In this document: one piece after another, positions 16,918 through 25,778 of the stretch
Layout of the letters: each line of letters starts with the position of its first letter
Position numbering within the stretch: position 1 is the stretch's first letter
Assembly (NCBI RefSeq): GCF_003075075.1
Contig: NZ_QCYM01000015.1
Span: 1-64,000 of the forward strand
DNA: 64,000 nucleotides
Reading direction: 5' to 3'
Source: Labrenzia sp. 011
Lineage (GTDB): Bacteria; Pseudomonadota; Alphaproteobacteria; Rhizobiales; Stappiaceae
The notes under the pieces: model-generated
Databases searched by the model: none
What the model saw: only the letters and a program-made list of their open reading frames with translations
Told to the model about the DNA's origin: nothing
Made by a program: the position numbers and the translations under genes

Positions 16918-17940
16918 TCAATTTTCACTCGCAGCAACCGGTGAATTCACGAAGAGAGCATAATCGAGAGGTTTACGCTGAGAAACGGGTACTTTCAGTT
17001 CCTTAGGGAGGAGACCGAAGCCGACCATAGTGATCACCAGGTCGCTCTCCGGCAGGCATGCGAGCTTGCGGAGTTTTTCATCCTGGTCGTGAGTCACGGA
17101 CCAGTTGAGCATGACCGAGCCTAGCCCTTCGGCATGAAGGCCGTAGACGAAGCTCATGGCGAACATGCCGCCATCGACCCAGGCCTGGTAGCGCTCATGC
17201 GCATTTTCCCAGTGCGATAGGTTCGAGGTTATGATCGCAACACCGCCAAGCTGGTCGCCAAAGCCGCGGTTGCCATTCTGTAGGGAGAGGACTTTCTGCA
17301 CGGCTTCCGAGTCGGTGAAGACATAAGCGCGGCAGGTCTGCCGATTGCAGGAGGACGGCGACTGCTGGGCGGCTCGCACCGCGTTTTCGATGGAGGCCAG
17401 CGGCACCTCTCCCTTTTCGTAGGTGCGGATCGAATGACGGGCCTCAGCGAACGCCAGGAAGTCGATCATGCCCTTTTTGCGGATCTCCTCGGCCGTGACG
17501 GTTTCAACCCCGCCCTTCAGCCCGGTGAAGGCACTCTTACCGTGCCGGGCGACGACCTCCTCGATAACGCTGAGATCGAGTCCGCTGCCTTCATTGAAGG
17601 CGAGATAACTTTCAAGCGTCCGCAAGGCAATTTCCGTCGTCGCGTCCGAGCCGAACCGTTCGATATAGATCTCAATATCGCGGGCAAGCATCATGGCCCG
17701 ATCCATTCCATGTCCCGGCACCGAGTCCTTCAGCGCATTGCCGTATTCCAGGAAATGCAAACTAATGGCGATCCGGGCTCTGAGATTTTCGCGGGATTTC
17801 ACATAACCTGTGAAGGAACTTCGCCAGAATCGGCGCGCATCCCTGAAACAGTTTGAAAAGAGGATCGTCAAGGAACGGATCTGATTGGAAAATGAAGGGC
17901 GTGGCTCAAGCAAAGAACCGGACATGAAGGCTGACTCCAT
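16918..17940 (-). CDS. Nitroreductase family protein with N-terminal extension
   Basis: A 340-residue protein. The C-terminal 180 or so residues are a nitroreductase fold: ARHSIRTYEKGEV, AAQQSPSSCNRQTCRAYVF (FMN-binding), DGGMFAMSFVYGLHAEGLGSVML and LVITMVGFGLLP. Residues 1-150 are a mostly helical, basic extension (FRDARRFWRSSFTGYVKSR) not found in simple nitroreductases. Similar long forms occur near polysaccharide genes. ATG 17940 is my start; ATG 17925 has a better-placed GGAG, and a TTG at 17955 is possible. It ends just past the IS21 terminus, so it may have come with that DNA. Confidence 0.8.
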   Translation of the reverse strand: MESAFMSGSLLEPRPSFSNQIRSLTILFSNCFRDARRFWRSSFTGYVKSRENLRARIAISLHFLEYGNALKDSVPGHGMDRAMMLARDIEIYIERFGSDATTEIALRTLESYLAFNEGSGLDLSVIEEVVARHGKSAFTGLKGGVETVTAEEIRKKGMIDFLAFAEARHSIRTYEKGEVPLASIENAVRAAQQSPSSCNRQTCRAYVFTDSEAVQKVLSLQNGNRGFGDQLGGVAIITSNLSHWENAHERYQAWVDGGMFAMSFVYGLHAEGLGSVMLNWSVTHDQDEKLRKLACLPESDLVITMVGFGLLPKELKVPVSQRKPLDYALFVNSPVAASEN

Positions 17941-18009
17941 AATGTTGCAGTGCAAAGTCTGGCCCCTAAACTGGCCCCACGCAAGTCCTTCGCCGGAACA
18001 AAGGGATAG

Positions 18010-18069
18010 GTTTAGAAATTTTAAACCGGATAAGTTGTATAGATTAACACTATGATTAAGTTATACAAA
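18010..18069. promoter_or_regulatory. AT-rich promoter region with two interrupted dyads
   Basis: This island of low GC lies between the nitroreductase and the racemase. It contains GGTTTA-N7-TAAACC (18010-18028) and TTGTATA-N20-TATACAA (18036-18069). Both are good operator shapes for the divergent promoters on either side. The flanking genes are the nitroreductase (minus) and the catabolic operon starting at 18232 (plus). Confidence 0.45.
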
Positions 18070-18231
18070 TTAATCATTACCTATTCCTTTGAATAGTTTT
18101 TCACATAAGACGGTTAGAATTTTTCCTCCAAATAAGCACCAAACCTATCCGGCAAAACCCTTCCTCTCCCCGTCTTCCGCGCCCCAGTATGAAACTGTAA
18201 TTTGCCTCGCAAACCGGCAGGGAGAATTTTT

Positions 18232-18996
18232 GTGCAGGATACGGTTCATGTCCGCATCATTTCGCCGATCACAACCACAGGGTTTCGCCCCGATGGGGAC
18301 GTAAAATCCCTGGAAGGACCTGGCCTGATCATTTCGGCTACGCAGATTTCCAGAGGTCCCGGTTCCATCGAAAGCGAATATGAAGGCGCCATGGCTGCGC
18401 CCGATACGATCGCAAAAATCGTCGAGGCGGAACGACAGGGCGTCGACGCCTGCGTAATCGACTGCATGGGAGACCCTGGCCTGAAACCGTCTCGTGAGGC
18501 CGTGACCATTCCCGTTCTAGGCCCCTGCAACACCAGCATGCATGTGGCCGCCATGCTTGGACACAAGTTTTCCGTCATCACTGTCATGCATCGACTGCTT
18601 GCCCAGTTTGAAAATGCCGCAGCGCTTGCCGGGCTTTCTTCCCGCATGGCCTCGGCCCGCTCGGTGGACATTCCAGTGCTCGAGCTGGAAAAGGACATGG
18701 CGACAACCCGCGCCGCCCTGATCGAAGAAGCTCGCAAGGCCGTCGAACTTGATGGTGCCCACGCGGTGATATTCGGCTGCACAGGCCTGTTCGGCTGCGC
18801 AGCCGCCGTTCGAGACGGTCTTCTTCGCCACGGCATCGACGTGCCGGTGATCGACCCCATTCCGACTACCGTCAACACCGCCGCAGCCCTGGTGCGGAGC
18901 CGGCTCAGCCATTCGGCACACACCTATCCGTTACCGCCAGTCAAGGCGATGCCCGGATACGACATGCCAGACCTTCACAAAACGGCGGCGGAGTAA
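18232..18996 (+). CDS. Aspartate/glutamate (hydantoin) racemase family protein
   Basis: A 254-residue member of the Asp/Glu/hydantoin racemase family. The two catalytic-site cysteines are visible: Cys78 in CVIDCMGDPG and Cys183 in VIFGCTGLFG. GTG 18232 is preferred because AGGGAGA sits 6-7 nt upstream; the TTG at 18202 lacks one. It is the first gene of the operon that continues with a Pot-type importer, a hydantoinase-like protein and two DUF917 proteins. The set suggests a chiral cyclic imide such as a hydantoin derivative as substrate. Confidence 0.88.
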   Translation: MQDTVHVRIISPITTTGFRPDGDVKSLEGPGLIISATQISRGPGSIESEYEGAMAAPDTIAKIVEAERQGVDACVIDCMGDPGLKPSREAVTIPVLGPCNTSMHVAAMLGHKFSVITVMHRLLAQFENAAALAGLSSRMASARSVDIPVLELEKDMATTRAALIEEARKAVELDGAHAVIFGCTGLFGCAAAVRDGLLRHGIDVPVIDPIPTTVNTAAALVRSRLSHSAHTYPLPPVKAMPGYDMPDLHKTAAE

Positions 18997-19000
18997 CCTG

Positions 19001-19903
19001 ATGACGGATCTGACCGGCGGTTCCCCCACCCCCAGACAGCGCCCCTCGTGGCTATCACCTAACCTCTGGTGGCTGGTTATTCCGGCGATCCTGTTCATCC
19101 TGCTATTCTTCCTGATCCCGGTGCTCTCCCTCTTTGCCTCCAGTTTCGACAAGGCAATGCCCGGCCAGATCACGTTCCAGGGCAATTTCTCATGGAACAA
19201 CTACGAACGGATCTTTTCCCGCTCGCTCTACTACACGGCTATCTGGCGATCCGTATGGCTGGGCGCTACGGTCGCTGGCGTCTGTCTCGTCATCGGCTAT
19301 CCACTGGCATTCATCATCGCCCGGACCTTCCGCGCGGGGACCGCGACCTTGCTCACAATCCTGGTCCTGAGTTCCATGCAGCTCGATATGGTCATCCGCC
19401 TCTATGGGCTGATGGTCCTGATGGGAGACAAGGGCCTCATCAACACCGGCCTGATTGCGCTCGGCATCACTTCCGAGCCGCTGCCGCTGATGTACAATGA
19501 GGTCGGCGTCATTGTTGGGCTGGTCCAGGTAACCCTGCCATTCATGGTGCTGTCGCTGATCGGCTCGATCCGTTCCATCAATCCGGCACTCGAGGAAGCC
19601 GCGCGCAGCCTTGGCTCGTCGCGCTGGCACGTCATGCGCACGATCACCTGGCCGCTGTCCCTGCCCGGGATCTATGCCGGAACGCTGCTGGTCTTCGCCC
19701 TGGCGATCTCCTCCTATGTTGTGCCCGCCCTGATGGGAGGCTGGAAGGTCATCACCCTGCCGATCCATATCTACCAGCAGATCGCGGAAGTCGGGCGCTG
19801 GCAGTTCGGAGCGGCAGTTGCAACGCTCCTGTTCCTCACATCGCTCTTCGCCATGGCGCTCTATGTCGTCGCCCTGCGCCGAAACGCCGGAGGCCGTGTC
19901 TGA
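19001..19903 (+). CDS. ABC transporter permease, spermidine/putrescine type (PotB-like)
   Basis: A 300-residue inner-membrane permease with about six membrane segments. It has the EAARSLGSSRWHVMRTITWPLSLPGI coupling loop typical of PotB/PotC permeases. It begins 4 nt after the racemase stop, and its stop overlaps the next permease (TGATG). The N-terminus LSPNLWWLVIPAILFILLFFL is a clear first membrane helix. Confidence 0.9.
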   Translation: MTDLTGGSPTPRQRPSWLSPNLWWLVIPAILFILLFFLIPVLSLFASSFDKAMPGQITFQGNFSWNNYERIFSRSLYYTAIWRSVWLGATVAGVCLVIGYPLAFIIARTFRAGTATLLTILVLSSMQLDMVIRLYGLMVLMGDKGLINTGLIALGITSEPLPLMYNEVGVIVGLVQVTLPFMVLSLIGSIRSINPALEEAARSLGSSRWHVMRTITWPLSLPGIYAGTLLVFALAISSYVVPALMGGWKVITLPIHIYQQIAEVGRWQFGAAVATLLFLTSLFAMALYVVALRRNAGGRV

Positions 19904-20709
19904 TGGACGATATCAACCCGATCCCCTTCACCTTCCGCATCATAGCCGTCGTTGCCCTCATGGTACTGCTTGTGCCTGTTCTGATCGTGGTGCTGGCCGG
20001 GCTCAATTCCGGCGAATATCTGACCTTTCCGCCCGAGGGATTCTCGCTGCGCTGGATCGAGAACTTCTTCACCTCACCGACGTTCCTGCCGGCCTTCAAG
20101 CTGTCCTTCGGTCTGGCGCTGGCAACGACGATCATCTCGACGATCCTGGGCACCCTCGCCTCGATCTTCCTGACCCGTAGCACCAGCAAGGCACGCGAGA
20201 TTCTGCGCGGCCTGTTTTTCCTGCCAGTCGTTTTGCCCGGCGTGGTGCTCGGCCTCGCGCTCTATGTCTTCTTCATCTGGAGCGATGTCGGCCTCGCCCG
20301 CAGCCTTGCAGGTTTGATCATCGGCCATGTGCTTGTCACCATGCCCTTCGTGATCGCCACGGTGACCGCCTCCCTCGTCGATTTCGACCTGTCAGTGGAA
20401 GAAGCAGCCCGTTCTTTGGGCGCAACACCCTTTCAGGCCTTCTGGAAGGTCACCCTGCCCCTGATTACGCCCGGCATTTCCGCCGGCTCGATCTTCGCCT
20501 TTATCGTCAGCTTCGGACAGTTCGAGCTGACGCTGTTCCTGTCCACACCAGACCTGCAGACCCTGCCGCTCGCGATCTACAGCTCGCTGCGCTACGCCTT
20601 CGAGCCGACCGCGGCTGCCGCCGGAATCTTCGCAATCTGCCTCGTCACCGTCTCAACGCTCATAAGCACAAGACTTTCCAATCTGAAAAAACTGTTGAGC
20701 CGCCGATAA
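19903..20709 (+). CDS. ABC transporter permease, spermidine/putrescine type (PotC-like)
   Basis: A 268-residue permease with about six membrane helices and the coupling loop EEAARSLGATPFQAFWKVTLPLITPGI. It overlaps the PotB-like gene by 1 nt and pairs with it to form the channel. The N-terminus IPFTFRIIAVVALMVLLVPVL is the first helix. Confidence 0.9.
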   Translation: MDDINPIPFTFRIIAVVALMVLLVPVLIVVLAGLNSGEYLTFPPEGFSLRWIENFFTSPTFLPAFKLSFGLALATTIISTILGTLASIFLTRSTSKAREILRGLFFLPVVLPGVVLGLALYVFFIWSDVGLARSLAGLIIGHVLVTMPFVIATVTASLVDFDLSVEEAARSLGATPFQAFWKVTLPLITPGISAGSIFAFIVSFGQFELTLFLSTPDLQTLPLAIYSSLRYAFEPTAAAAGIFAICLVTVSTLISTRLSNLKKLLSRR

Positions 20710-20737
20710 GACGTCAACCTCCAGAAAGGGACTATCC

Positions 20738-21838
20738 ATGACCGATGCAAAAAAAGGCCTCAGCCGCCGCACGCTTCTGAAGACGGGCGCCGCCGCCACT
20801 GGCGTCAGCTTGTTCAACATCAATCACGTCTGGTCGCAGGACGTGATCTATGACGGCGGCGTGTTCGACGCCGATGGCGCTGTGCTCAATATCGCCGGGT
20901 GGGGCGGCTACTGGGAAGAAACCCAAAACAAGCTCGTTCTCGACCAGTTCCAGAAGGATTTCAACTGCCAGGTCCGCTATGACAGCACCTTTCCGTGGTT
21001 CCCGAAATACGTCGCGGCCGGACCGGAAAATCCGCCGTTCGCGATGAACAACTGGAACATGCCGGAAATGTTCAAGACCGCGGGCGCGGGTGACTACTTC
21101 ATGGATGTGTCGGAAGTGCGCGCCAATGTCCCGAATACGTCGGAGCTCTGGGACTTCTCGATGCAGACAGGCATCGGCATCACCTGGGCGTTCTCGCGCT
21201 ACTGCTACGTCTTCCGTACCGACGTCGGCATCACACCGAAGAGCTTCAAGGACTTCTGGCTGCCCGACTATTCCGGCAAGCGCGGCACCTACATCACCTC
21301 CAACACACTGCAGATGATGTTCTTCATGGCCGCCTGCGACCAGTTCGGCAGCGGCGAGACCGACTTCGAAGCCGGCTACAAGGCTATGAAGGACGCCATG
21401 CCGATGAAAATCTCCGACTTTACCGGCAACATGGCGACGCTGGTGGAACGCGGTGAGGTCAACATCGCAGTGCAGTCCGATGCTGAGGCTCTTCTGCAGA
21501 AGGAAAAGGGCGTGCCCGTCGATCTCTACTACTGGGATGAATACAAGGGCATCCTCACCCAGACGCAGACGATCAGCAAATACGCTGATCCAATGAGCAA
21601 GAAGCTGTCGTTCGCGCTGCTGAACCGCATGCTGGCGCCGGAATTCCAGTCCGGTTTCGCCGACACCTTCTGGATGCGGCCGACCAACAAGAATGCTGTC
21701 CTTCCGGAGAAGATGACCGCCCTTGGCGTTGCCAACACGGCAGATGCCACGGAAGGCCTGCATATTCCGAACTGGTCGGCATATCTCGTAGACGAAATCG
21801 ACATCGTCGAGACCACGAACGAGATCTTCGGCTCCTGA
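20738..21838 (+). CDS. Extracellular solute-binding protein (PotD-like), Tat-exported
   Basis: A 366-residue periplasmic binding protein. The N-terminus has a twin-arginine signal, SRRTLLKTGAAATG, so it is folded before export. The mature part begins with LNIAGWGGYWEETQNKL and carries the polyamine-type binding fold (VAVQSDAEALLQKEKGVPVD-like segments). It defines the importer's ligand. It is followed by a hairpin-rich gap before the ATPase gene. Confidence 0.88.
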   Translation: MTDAKKGLSRRTLLKTGAAATGVSLFNINHVWSQDVIYDGGVFDADGAVLNIAGWGGYWEETQNKLVLDQFQKDFNCQVRYDSTFPWFPKYVAAGPENPPFAMNNWNMPEMFKTAGAGDYFMDVSEVRANVPNTSELWDFSMQTGIGITWAFSRYCYVFRTDVGITPKSFKDFWLPDYSGKRGTYITSNTLQMMFFMAACDQFGSGETDFEAGYKAMKDAMPMKISDFTGNMATLVERGEVNIAVQSDAEALLQKEKGVPVDLYYWDEYKGILTQTQTISKYADPMSKKLSFALLNRMLAPEFQSGFADTFWMRPTNKNAVLPEKMTALGVANTADATEGLHIPNWSAYLVDEIDIVETTNEIFGS

Positions 21839-21865
21839 TCCCGAATGGGTGGGCCCGCTGCCTGG

Positions 21866-21916
21866 CCTTTCCGCTCTTCCGCGGAAGGTCCCGGCGGCGG
21901 CTCCGCCCCCCGGACC
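21866..21916 (+). promoter_or_regulatory. GC-rich stem-loops after the solute-binding protein gene
   Basis: One hairpin pairs 21866-21873 with 21882-21888 around a short loop, with a one-base bulge. A longer one pairs GGTCCCGG (21887-21894) with CCGGACC (21910-21916) and encloses GGCGG/CCGCC (21896-21900/21903-21907). The two share bases and cannot both form fully. No U-run follows. A role in stabilising the binding-protein mRNA or tuning ATPase expression is likely. Confidence 0.55.
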
Positions 21917-21942
21917 CCAATCAAGACAAGGCAAGAAACCAC

Positions 21943-23037
21943 GTGTCGGACATTCGGCTGGAACATCTCACAAAGAGCTACGGCGACTCCACGGCGGTTG
22001 ACTCCGTGTCTCTGCACATTGAAGAAGGCGAGTTCTACGCTCTGCTCGGGCCGTCGGGCTGCGGCAAATCGACGACGCTGCGCATGGTCGCCGGCTTCGT
22101 CAAGCCGTCCGTCGGCAAGATCATCATTGACGGTCTGGACCTGACGCCCCTGCCACCGGAAAAGCGTGACATTGGCATCGTCTTCCAGAACTACGCCATC
22201 TTCCCGCACATGTCGGTGGCCGAGAATATCGCCTTTGGCCTAAAGCTGAGGAAAAAGTCCCGGACCGAAATCGACACTGCTGTGCGCGCCGCGCTCGATC
22301 AGGTCGGCCTGACCGGTTTCGAAGACCGCTACCAGCGCAACCTCTCCGGCGGTCAGCAGCAGCGTGTCGCACTTGCCCGTGTGCTGGTAACGGAACCGCG
22401 CATCCTACTGCTCGACGAGCCGCTGTCCGCACTCGACAAGACGCTGCGCGAAGAAATGAAGTTCTGGATCAAGAACCTTCAGCAGAAGCTCGGCATTACG
22501 ACGATCTACGTTACTCACGATCAGGATGAGGCGCTGACCATGTCCGACCGCATCGGCGTGATGCGGGCTGGCCAGATCGAACACAGCGGCACGCCTCGAG
22601 AGATCTATGAAGAGCCTGCCACGCTCTTCGTCACTTCCTTCATCGGACAGTCCAACATACTGGACGTGACCTGCCAGGGGGTGAAGGAGAACAAGGCGAC
22701 GGTCGAGCTCGGTGGCCAGTCGCTTCATGCGAGCACGCGACACCTGTTCGGCAAGGGAACGCCCGCAAAGCTGGTGATCCGGCCGGAAAACGTGCTGATG
22801 GGTAAGGAGGCGGAAGCGCAAGGCGTACCGCTCCTCACAGCCACGGTCATCGATGAGACCTACCAGGGCGCGATGCTGCGCTACAGGCTCGAGATCGCCG
22901 GCCAGGAGATTGTTGCGGAGCGACAAAACCAGTTTCACCTGGAGCGATGGGCTCCGGGAACGGAGGTGAAGATCGGCTGGACGGAACGCAGGGCCCGGGC
23001 CCTGCCAGACGAAAAGCCGGCCGCCACAGGCAGCTAG
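21943..23037 (+). CDS. ABC transporter ATP-binding protein (PotA-like)
   Basis: A 364-residue ATPase with Walker A GPSGCGKST, signature LSGGQQQRVALARVL, Walker B ILLLDEPLSALD and the H-loop TIYVTHDQDEA. A C-terminal TOBE domain (residues 280-350) is seen at LVIRPENVLM. It starts at GTG 21943 after AAGGCAAG. It energises the two upstream permeases and completes a full importer, unusually with the ATPase gene last. Confidence 0.93.
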   Translation: MSDIRLEHLTKSYGDSTAVDSVSLHIEEGEFYALLGPSGCGKSTTLRMVAGFVKPSVGKIIIDGLDLTPLPPEKRDIGIVFQNYAIFPHMSVAENIAFGLKLRKKSRTEIDTAVRAALDQVGLTGFEDRYQRNLSGGQQQRVALARVLVTEPRILLLDEPLSALDKTLREEMKFWIKNLQQKLGITTIYVTHDQDEALTMSDRIGVMRAGQIEHSGTPREIYEEPATLFVTSFIGQSNILDVTCQGVKENKATVELGGQSLHASTRHLFGKGTPAKLVIRPENVLMGKEAEAQGVPLLTATVIDETYQGAMLRYRLEIAGQEIVAERQNQFHLERWAPGTEVKIGWTERRARALPDEKPAATGS

Positions 23038-23136
23038 CTCCGGAAAACGACAGAAAACGCAAATCTACAACAACCCGGCGGGCTCATGTCTGCCGGGAAC
23101 CGGAAAATTTTGGTCTTTTAAAGAAAGGATCCGCCA

Positions 23137-24690
23137 ATGCGTGTTGGTATTGATGTGGGCGGCACGAACACCGATGCCGTCATTCTGGACGGCGACACTG
23201 TTGTCGCGGCCTGCAAATCGCCCACCACACTGGATGTCAGTTCTGGCATCTCCGCTGCCCTGTCCATCGTCATGGGCGACAGCGGTATCCAGCCGGACGC
23301 CATCGATGCAGTGATGATTGGAACAACCCATTTCACCAACGCCGTGGTCGAACGCCGCCGCCTGCTGCAAGTGGCCGCCATCCGCATCGGCCTCCCGGCG
23401 ACGCGCGGTGTGCCACCCATGACCGACTGGCCTGCCGATCTCGCCGACACGCTCGGTCGGCATACCTTCATGTTGCATGGCGGCCATGAATTCGACGGCC
23501 GCGAGATCGCGCCCCTCGACGAGGCGGGGCTTCTCGACGTCGCGAAGGAAATCCGGGAACGGGGTATCCGTTCTGCCGCGCTCACCTCCGTCTTCTCCCC
23601 TGTCACTGCCGTCATGGAACTGCGGGCGGCCAAAATTCTGCGCGAGGAATGCCCGGGTATTGCCCTCTCCCTTAGCCACGAGATCGGTCGCGTTGGTTTC
23701 CTGGAGCGTGAGAACGCCGCTGTCATGAACGCCTGCCTGTCCGAACTCTCGGTCAAGGTGGTCAACAGCTTCCGTTCCGCCCTGGTAGAAAAGGGTATCA
23801 CGGCGCCGTTCTTCATTTCTCAGAACGACGGAACCCTGATGACACCGGATCACGTCGAACGCTATCCCGTGCTCACCTTTGCCTCCGGTCCGACCAACTC
23901 CATGCGCGGCGCCGCGCGTCTCGCCGGACTGGGGGATGCCATGGTGGTCGATATCGGCGGCACCACCTCTGACGTCGGCATGCTGATGCAGGGCTTCCCG
24001 CGCGAAAGTGCCGTCGCCGTTGACATTGGTGGCGTGCGCACAAACTTCCGCATGCCGGACGTCCTCGCAGTTGGCCTCGGCGGCGGCTCTCTGGTGCGCG
24101 ACGAGGGCACCCGTATCGGCCCTGACTCCGTCGGATACGAAATCACCAAAAAGGCCCTGGTCTTCGGAGGCGATACTCTGACAACGACCGACATCATCGT
24201 TGCCGCAGGGTTGGCCGATATCGGCGATGCCTCTCGTGTTGCCTCCCTTCCGAAGGCGACCATCAACGCGGCTATCGACACGATGCACCGGATGGTTGAC
24301 GAGGCGGTCGACCGTATGAAAACCTCCGCGGACAAATTGCCGGTGATCCTTGTTGGCGGGGGGGCGGTGCTAATTTCCCGCGATCTCCCCTCTGCCAGCG
24401 AAGTGATCCAGCCGAATAACGCCGGGGTCGCCAATGCCATCGGAGCCGCGATTGCGCAGGTCGGCGGTGAAGTTGACCGGATCTACGCCATGGAAGGCCG
24501 TCAGCGCGACGACGTCCTGGCCGAAGCCAAGGCCGAAGCCACCGCAAACGCAGTCGCGGCAGGCGCCATCGGCAACAGCGTCAAGATCGTGGACATTGAG
24601 GAGGTTCCGCTTGCCTATCTACCGGGTTCAGCAACCCGCATCCGGGTGAAGGCAGTCGGCGACCTTGCATTTGAGGAGGCCTCGGCATGA
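23137..24690 (+). CDS. Hydantoinase/oxoprolinase family protein (HyuA-like)
   Basis: A 517-residue ASKHA-fold protein. The N-terminus MRVGIDVGGTNTDAVILDG is the nucleotide-binding phosphate-1 loop, and VVDIGGTTSDVGML is the second. VERYPVLTFASGPTNSMRGAA is typical of the hydantoinase_A domain. At 517 residues it matches the short, HyuA-only architecture with no HyuB partner nearby. The family uses ATP to open cyclic imides/lactams such as N-methylhydantoin or 5-oxoproline. It overlaps the first DUF917 gene (ATGA), so the products are likely to work in one complex or pathway. Confidence 0.88.
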   Translation: MRVGIDVGGTNTDAVILDGDTVVAACKSPTTLDVSSGISAALSIVMGDSGIQPDAIDAVMIGTTHFTNAVVERRRLLQVAAIRIGLPATRGVPPMTDWPADLADTLGRHTFMLHGGHEFDGREIAPLDEAGLLDVAKEIRERGIRSAALTSVFSPVTAVMELRAAKILREECPGIALSLSHEIGRVGFLERENAAVMNACLSELSVKVVNSFRSALVEKGITAPFFISQNDGTLMTPDHVERYPVLTFASGPTNSMRGAARLAGLGDAMVVDIGGTTSDVGMLMQGFPRESAVAVDIGGVRTNFRMPDVLAVGLGGGSLVRDEGTRIGPDSVGYEITKKALVFGGDTLTTTDIIVAAGLADIGDASRVASLPKATINAAIDTMHRMVDEAVDRMKTSADKLPVILVGGGAVLISRDLPSASEVIQPNNAGVANAIGAAIAQVGGEVDRIYAMEGRQRDDVLAEAKAEATANAVAAGAIGNSVKIVDIEEVPLAYLPGSATRIRVKAVGDLAFEEASA

Positions 24691-25778
24691 AGCTCGACAC
24701 ACAGGATTTGAAGGACCTTGCAGTCGGTGCGGCATTCCTCGGAACGGGCGGCGGCGGCGACCCCTATATCGGCCGCCAGATGGTCCAGAAGTGCCTCGAC
24801 GACGGTCTGACCGTCGAACTGGTCGACCCGGACACCCTTTCCGACGATGCACTGGTCATTCCGACCGCCATGATGGGGGCGCCGACCGTGTTGGTTGAAA
24901 AACTCCCCTCCGGTGAGGAGGCCATCAATTCTCTGAAGCGGCTGGAAAAGCGCCTCGGCAAGAGCGCCACGCACACCATGCCGATCGAGGTCGGCGGCAT
25001 CAATTCAACAATTCCGCTCCTGGTCGGCGCACGACTTGGACTGCCGATCGTGGACGGCGACGGTATGGGCCGGGCGTTTCCAGAGCTTCAGATGGAGACC
25101 TTCGGGGTCTACGGCGTTCCCGGTTGCCCGATGGCGGTCTCCAACGAATGGGGCGACTGCACTCTGATCGAGGCGCGGTCCAACGAGATGATGGAATGGC
25201 TGTCACGCGGCGTTGCCATCCGTATGGGCGGGGCGGCCTATATCGCCGAATACGCCATGTCAGGCGCCGATGTGAAGCGCACCGCCGTGCCGCGGACACT
25301 TTCCCTGGCCATCCAGATCGGCAAGGTGCTGCGCGAGGCCAAGACCAACCACCAGAACCCTTTCGAGGTGTTGCTCGCCTTCATGCCGAAGACGCTCTAC
25401 AGCTACGCGACCATCATCTATTCGGGCAAGATTGCCGATCTGCAGCGTGAGACCCGGAACGGATTTTCCATGGGCCGGGCCAAGATCCAGGGTTTCGCGC
25501 CGTATGACGGCGTCATGGAAATCGAGATCCAGAACGAGAACCTGATTGCCCGTGTCGACGGCGAGGTACGCGCCATCGTGCCGGATCTCATCTGCATCAT
25601 GGACAGTGAGACCGCTGAACCGATCACCACCGAAGGCCTGCGCTATGGCCAGCGCGTAACAGTGATCTCGGTTTCCGTACCCGAGATCATGCGTACACCC
25701 GAGGCACTTGCCGTTTTCGGCCCGTCCTGCTTCGGCCTGGAGGAGCCCTACACGAAGATCGAGGATCTTTCCGCATGA
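24687..25778 (+). CDS. DUF917 (S-methyl-thiohydantoin desulfurase-like) family protein, copy 1
   Basis: A 363-residue protein of the DUF917 family. It shows the N-terminal AAFLGTGGGGDPYIGR glycine-rich motif, MPIEVGGINSTIPLL, LPIVDGDGMGRAFPELQMETF and the C-terminal PEIMRTPEALAVFGPSCFGL. DUF917 proteins pair with hydantoinase-like genes. I recall the family being renamed after S-methyl-thiohydantoin desulfurase but cannot confirm it here. The ATG overlaps the hydantoinase stop and the gene overlaps copy 2. Confidence 0.85.
   Translation: MKLDTQDLKDLAVGAAFLGTGGGGDPYIGRQMVQKCLDDGLTVELVDPDTLSDDALVIPTAMMGAPTVLVEKLPSGEEAINSLKRLEKRLGKSATHTMPIEVGGINSTIPLLVGARLGLPIVDGDGMGRAFPELQMETFGVYGVPGCPMAVSNEWGDCTLIEARSNEMMEWLSRGVAIRMGGAAYIAEYAMSGADVKRTAVPRTLSLAIQIGKVLREAKTNHQNPFEVLLAFMPKTLYSYATIIYSGKIADLQRETRNGFSMGRAKIQGFAPYDGVMEIEIQNENLIARVDGEVRAIVPDLICIMDSETAEPITTEGLRYGQRVTVISVSVPEIMRTPEALAVFGPSCFGLEEPYTKIEDLSA

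Noticed and set aside
23074-23097. CCCGGC/GCCGGG stem between the PotA-like and HyuA-like genes as a terminator
   Set aside because: The stem is only 6 bp with a 12-nt loop, and the A/T-rich stretch beyond it lacks a proper U-run; the operon probably reads through.
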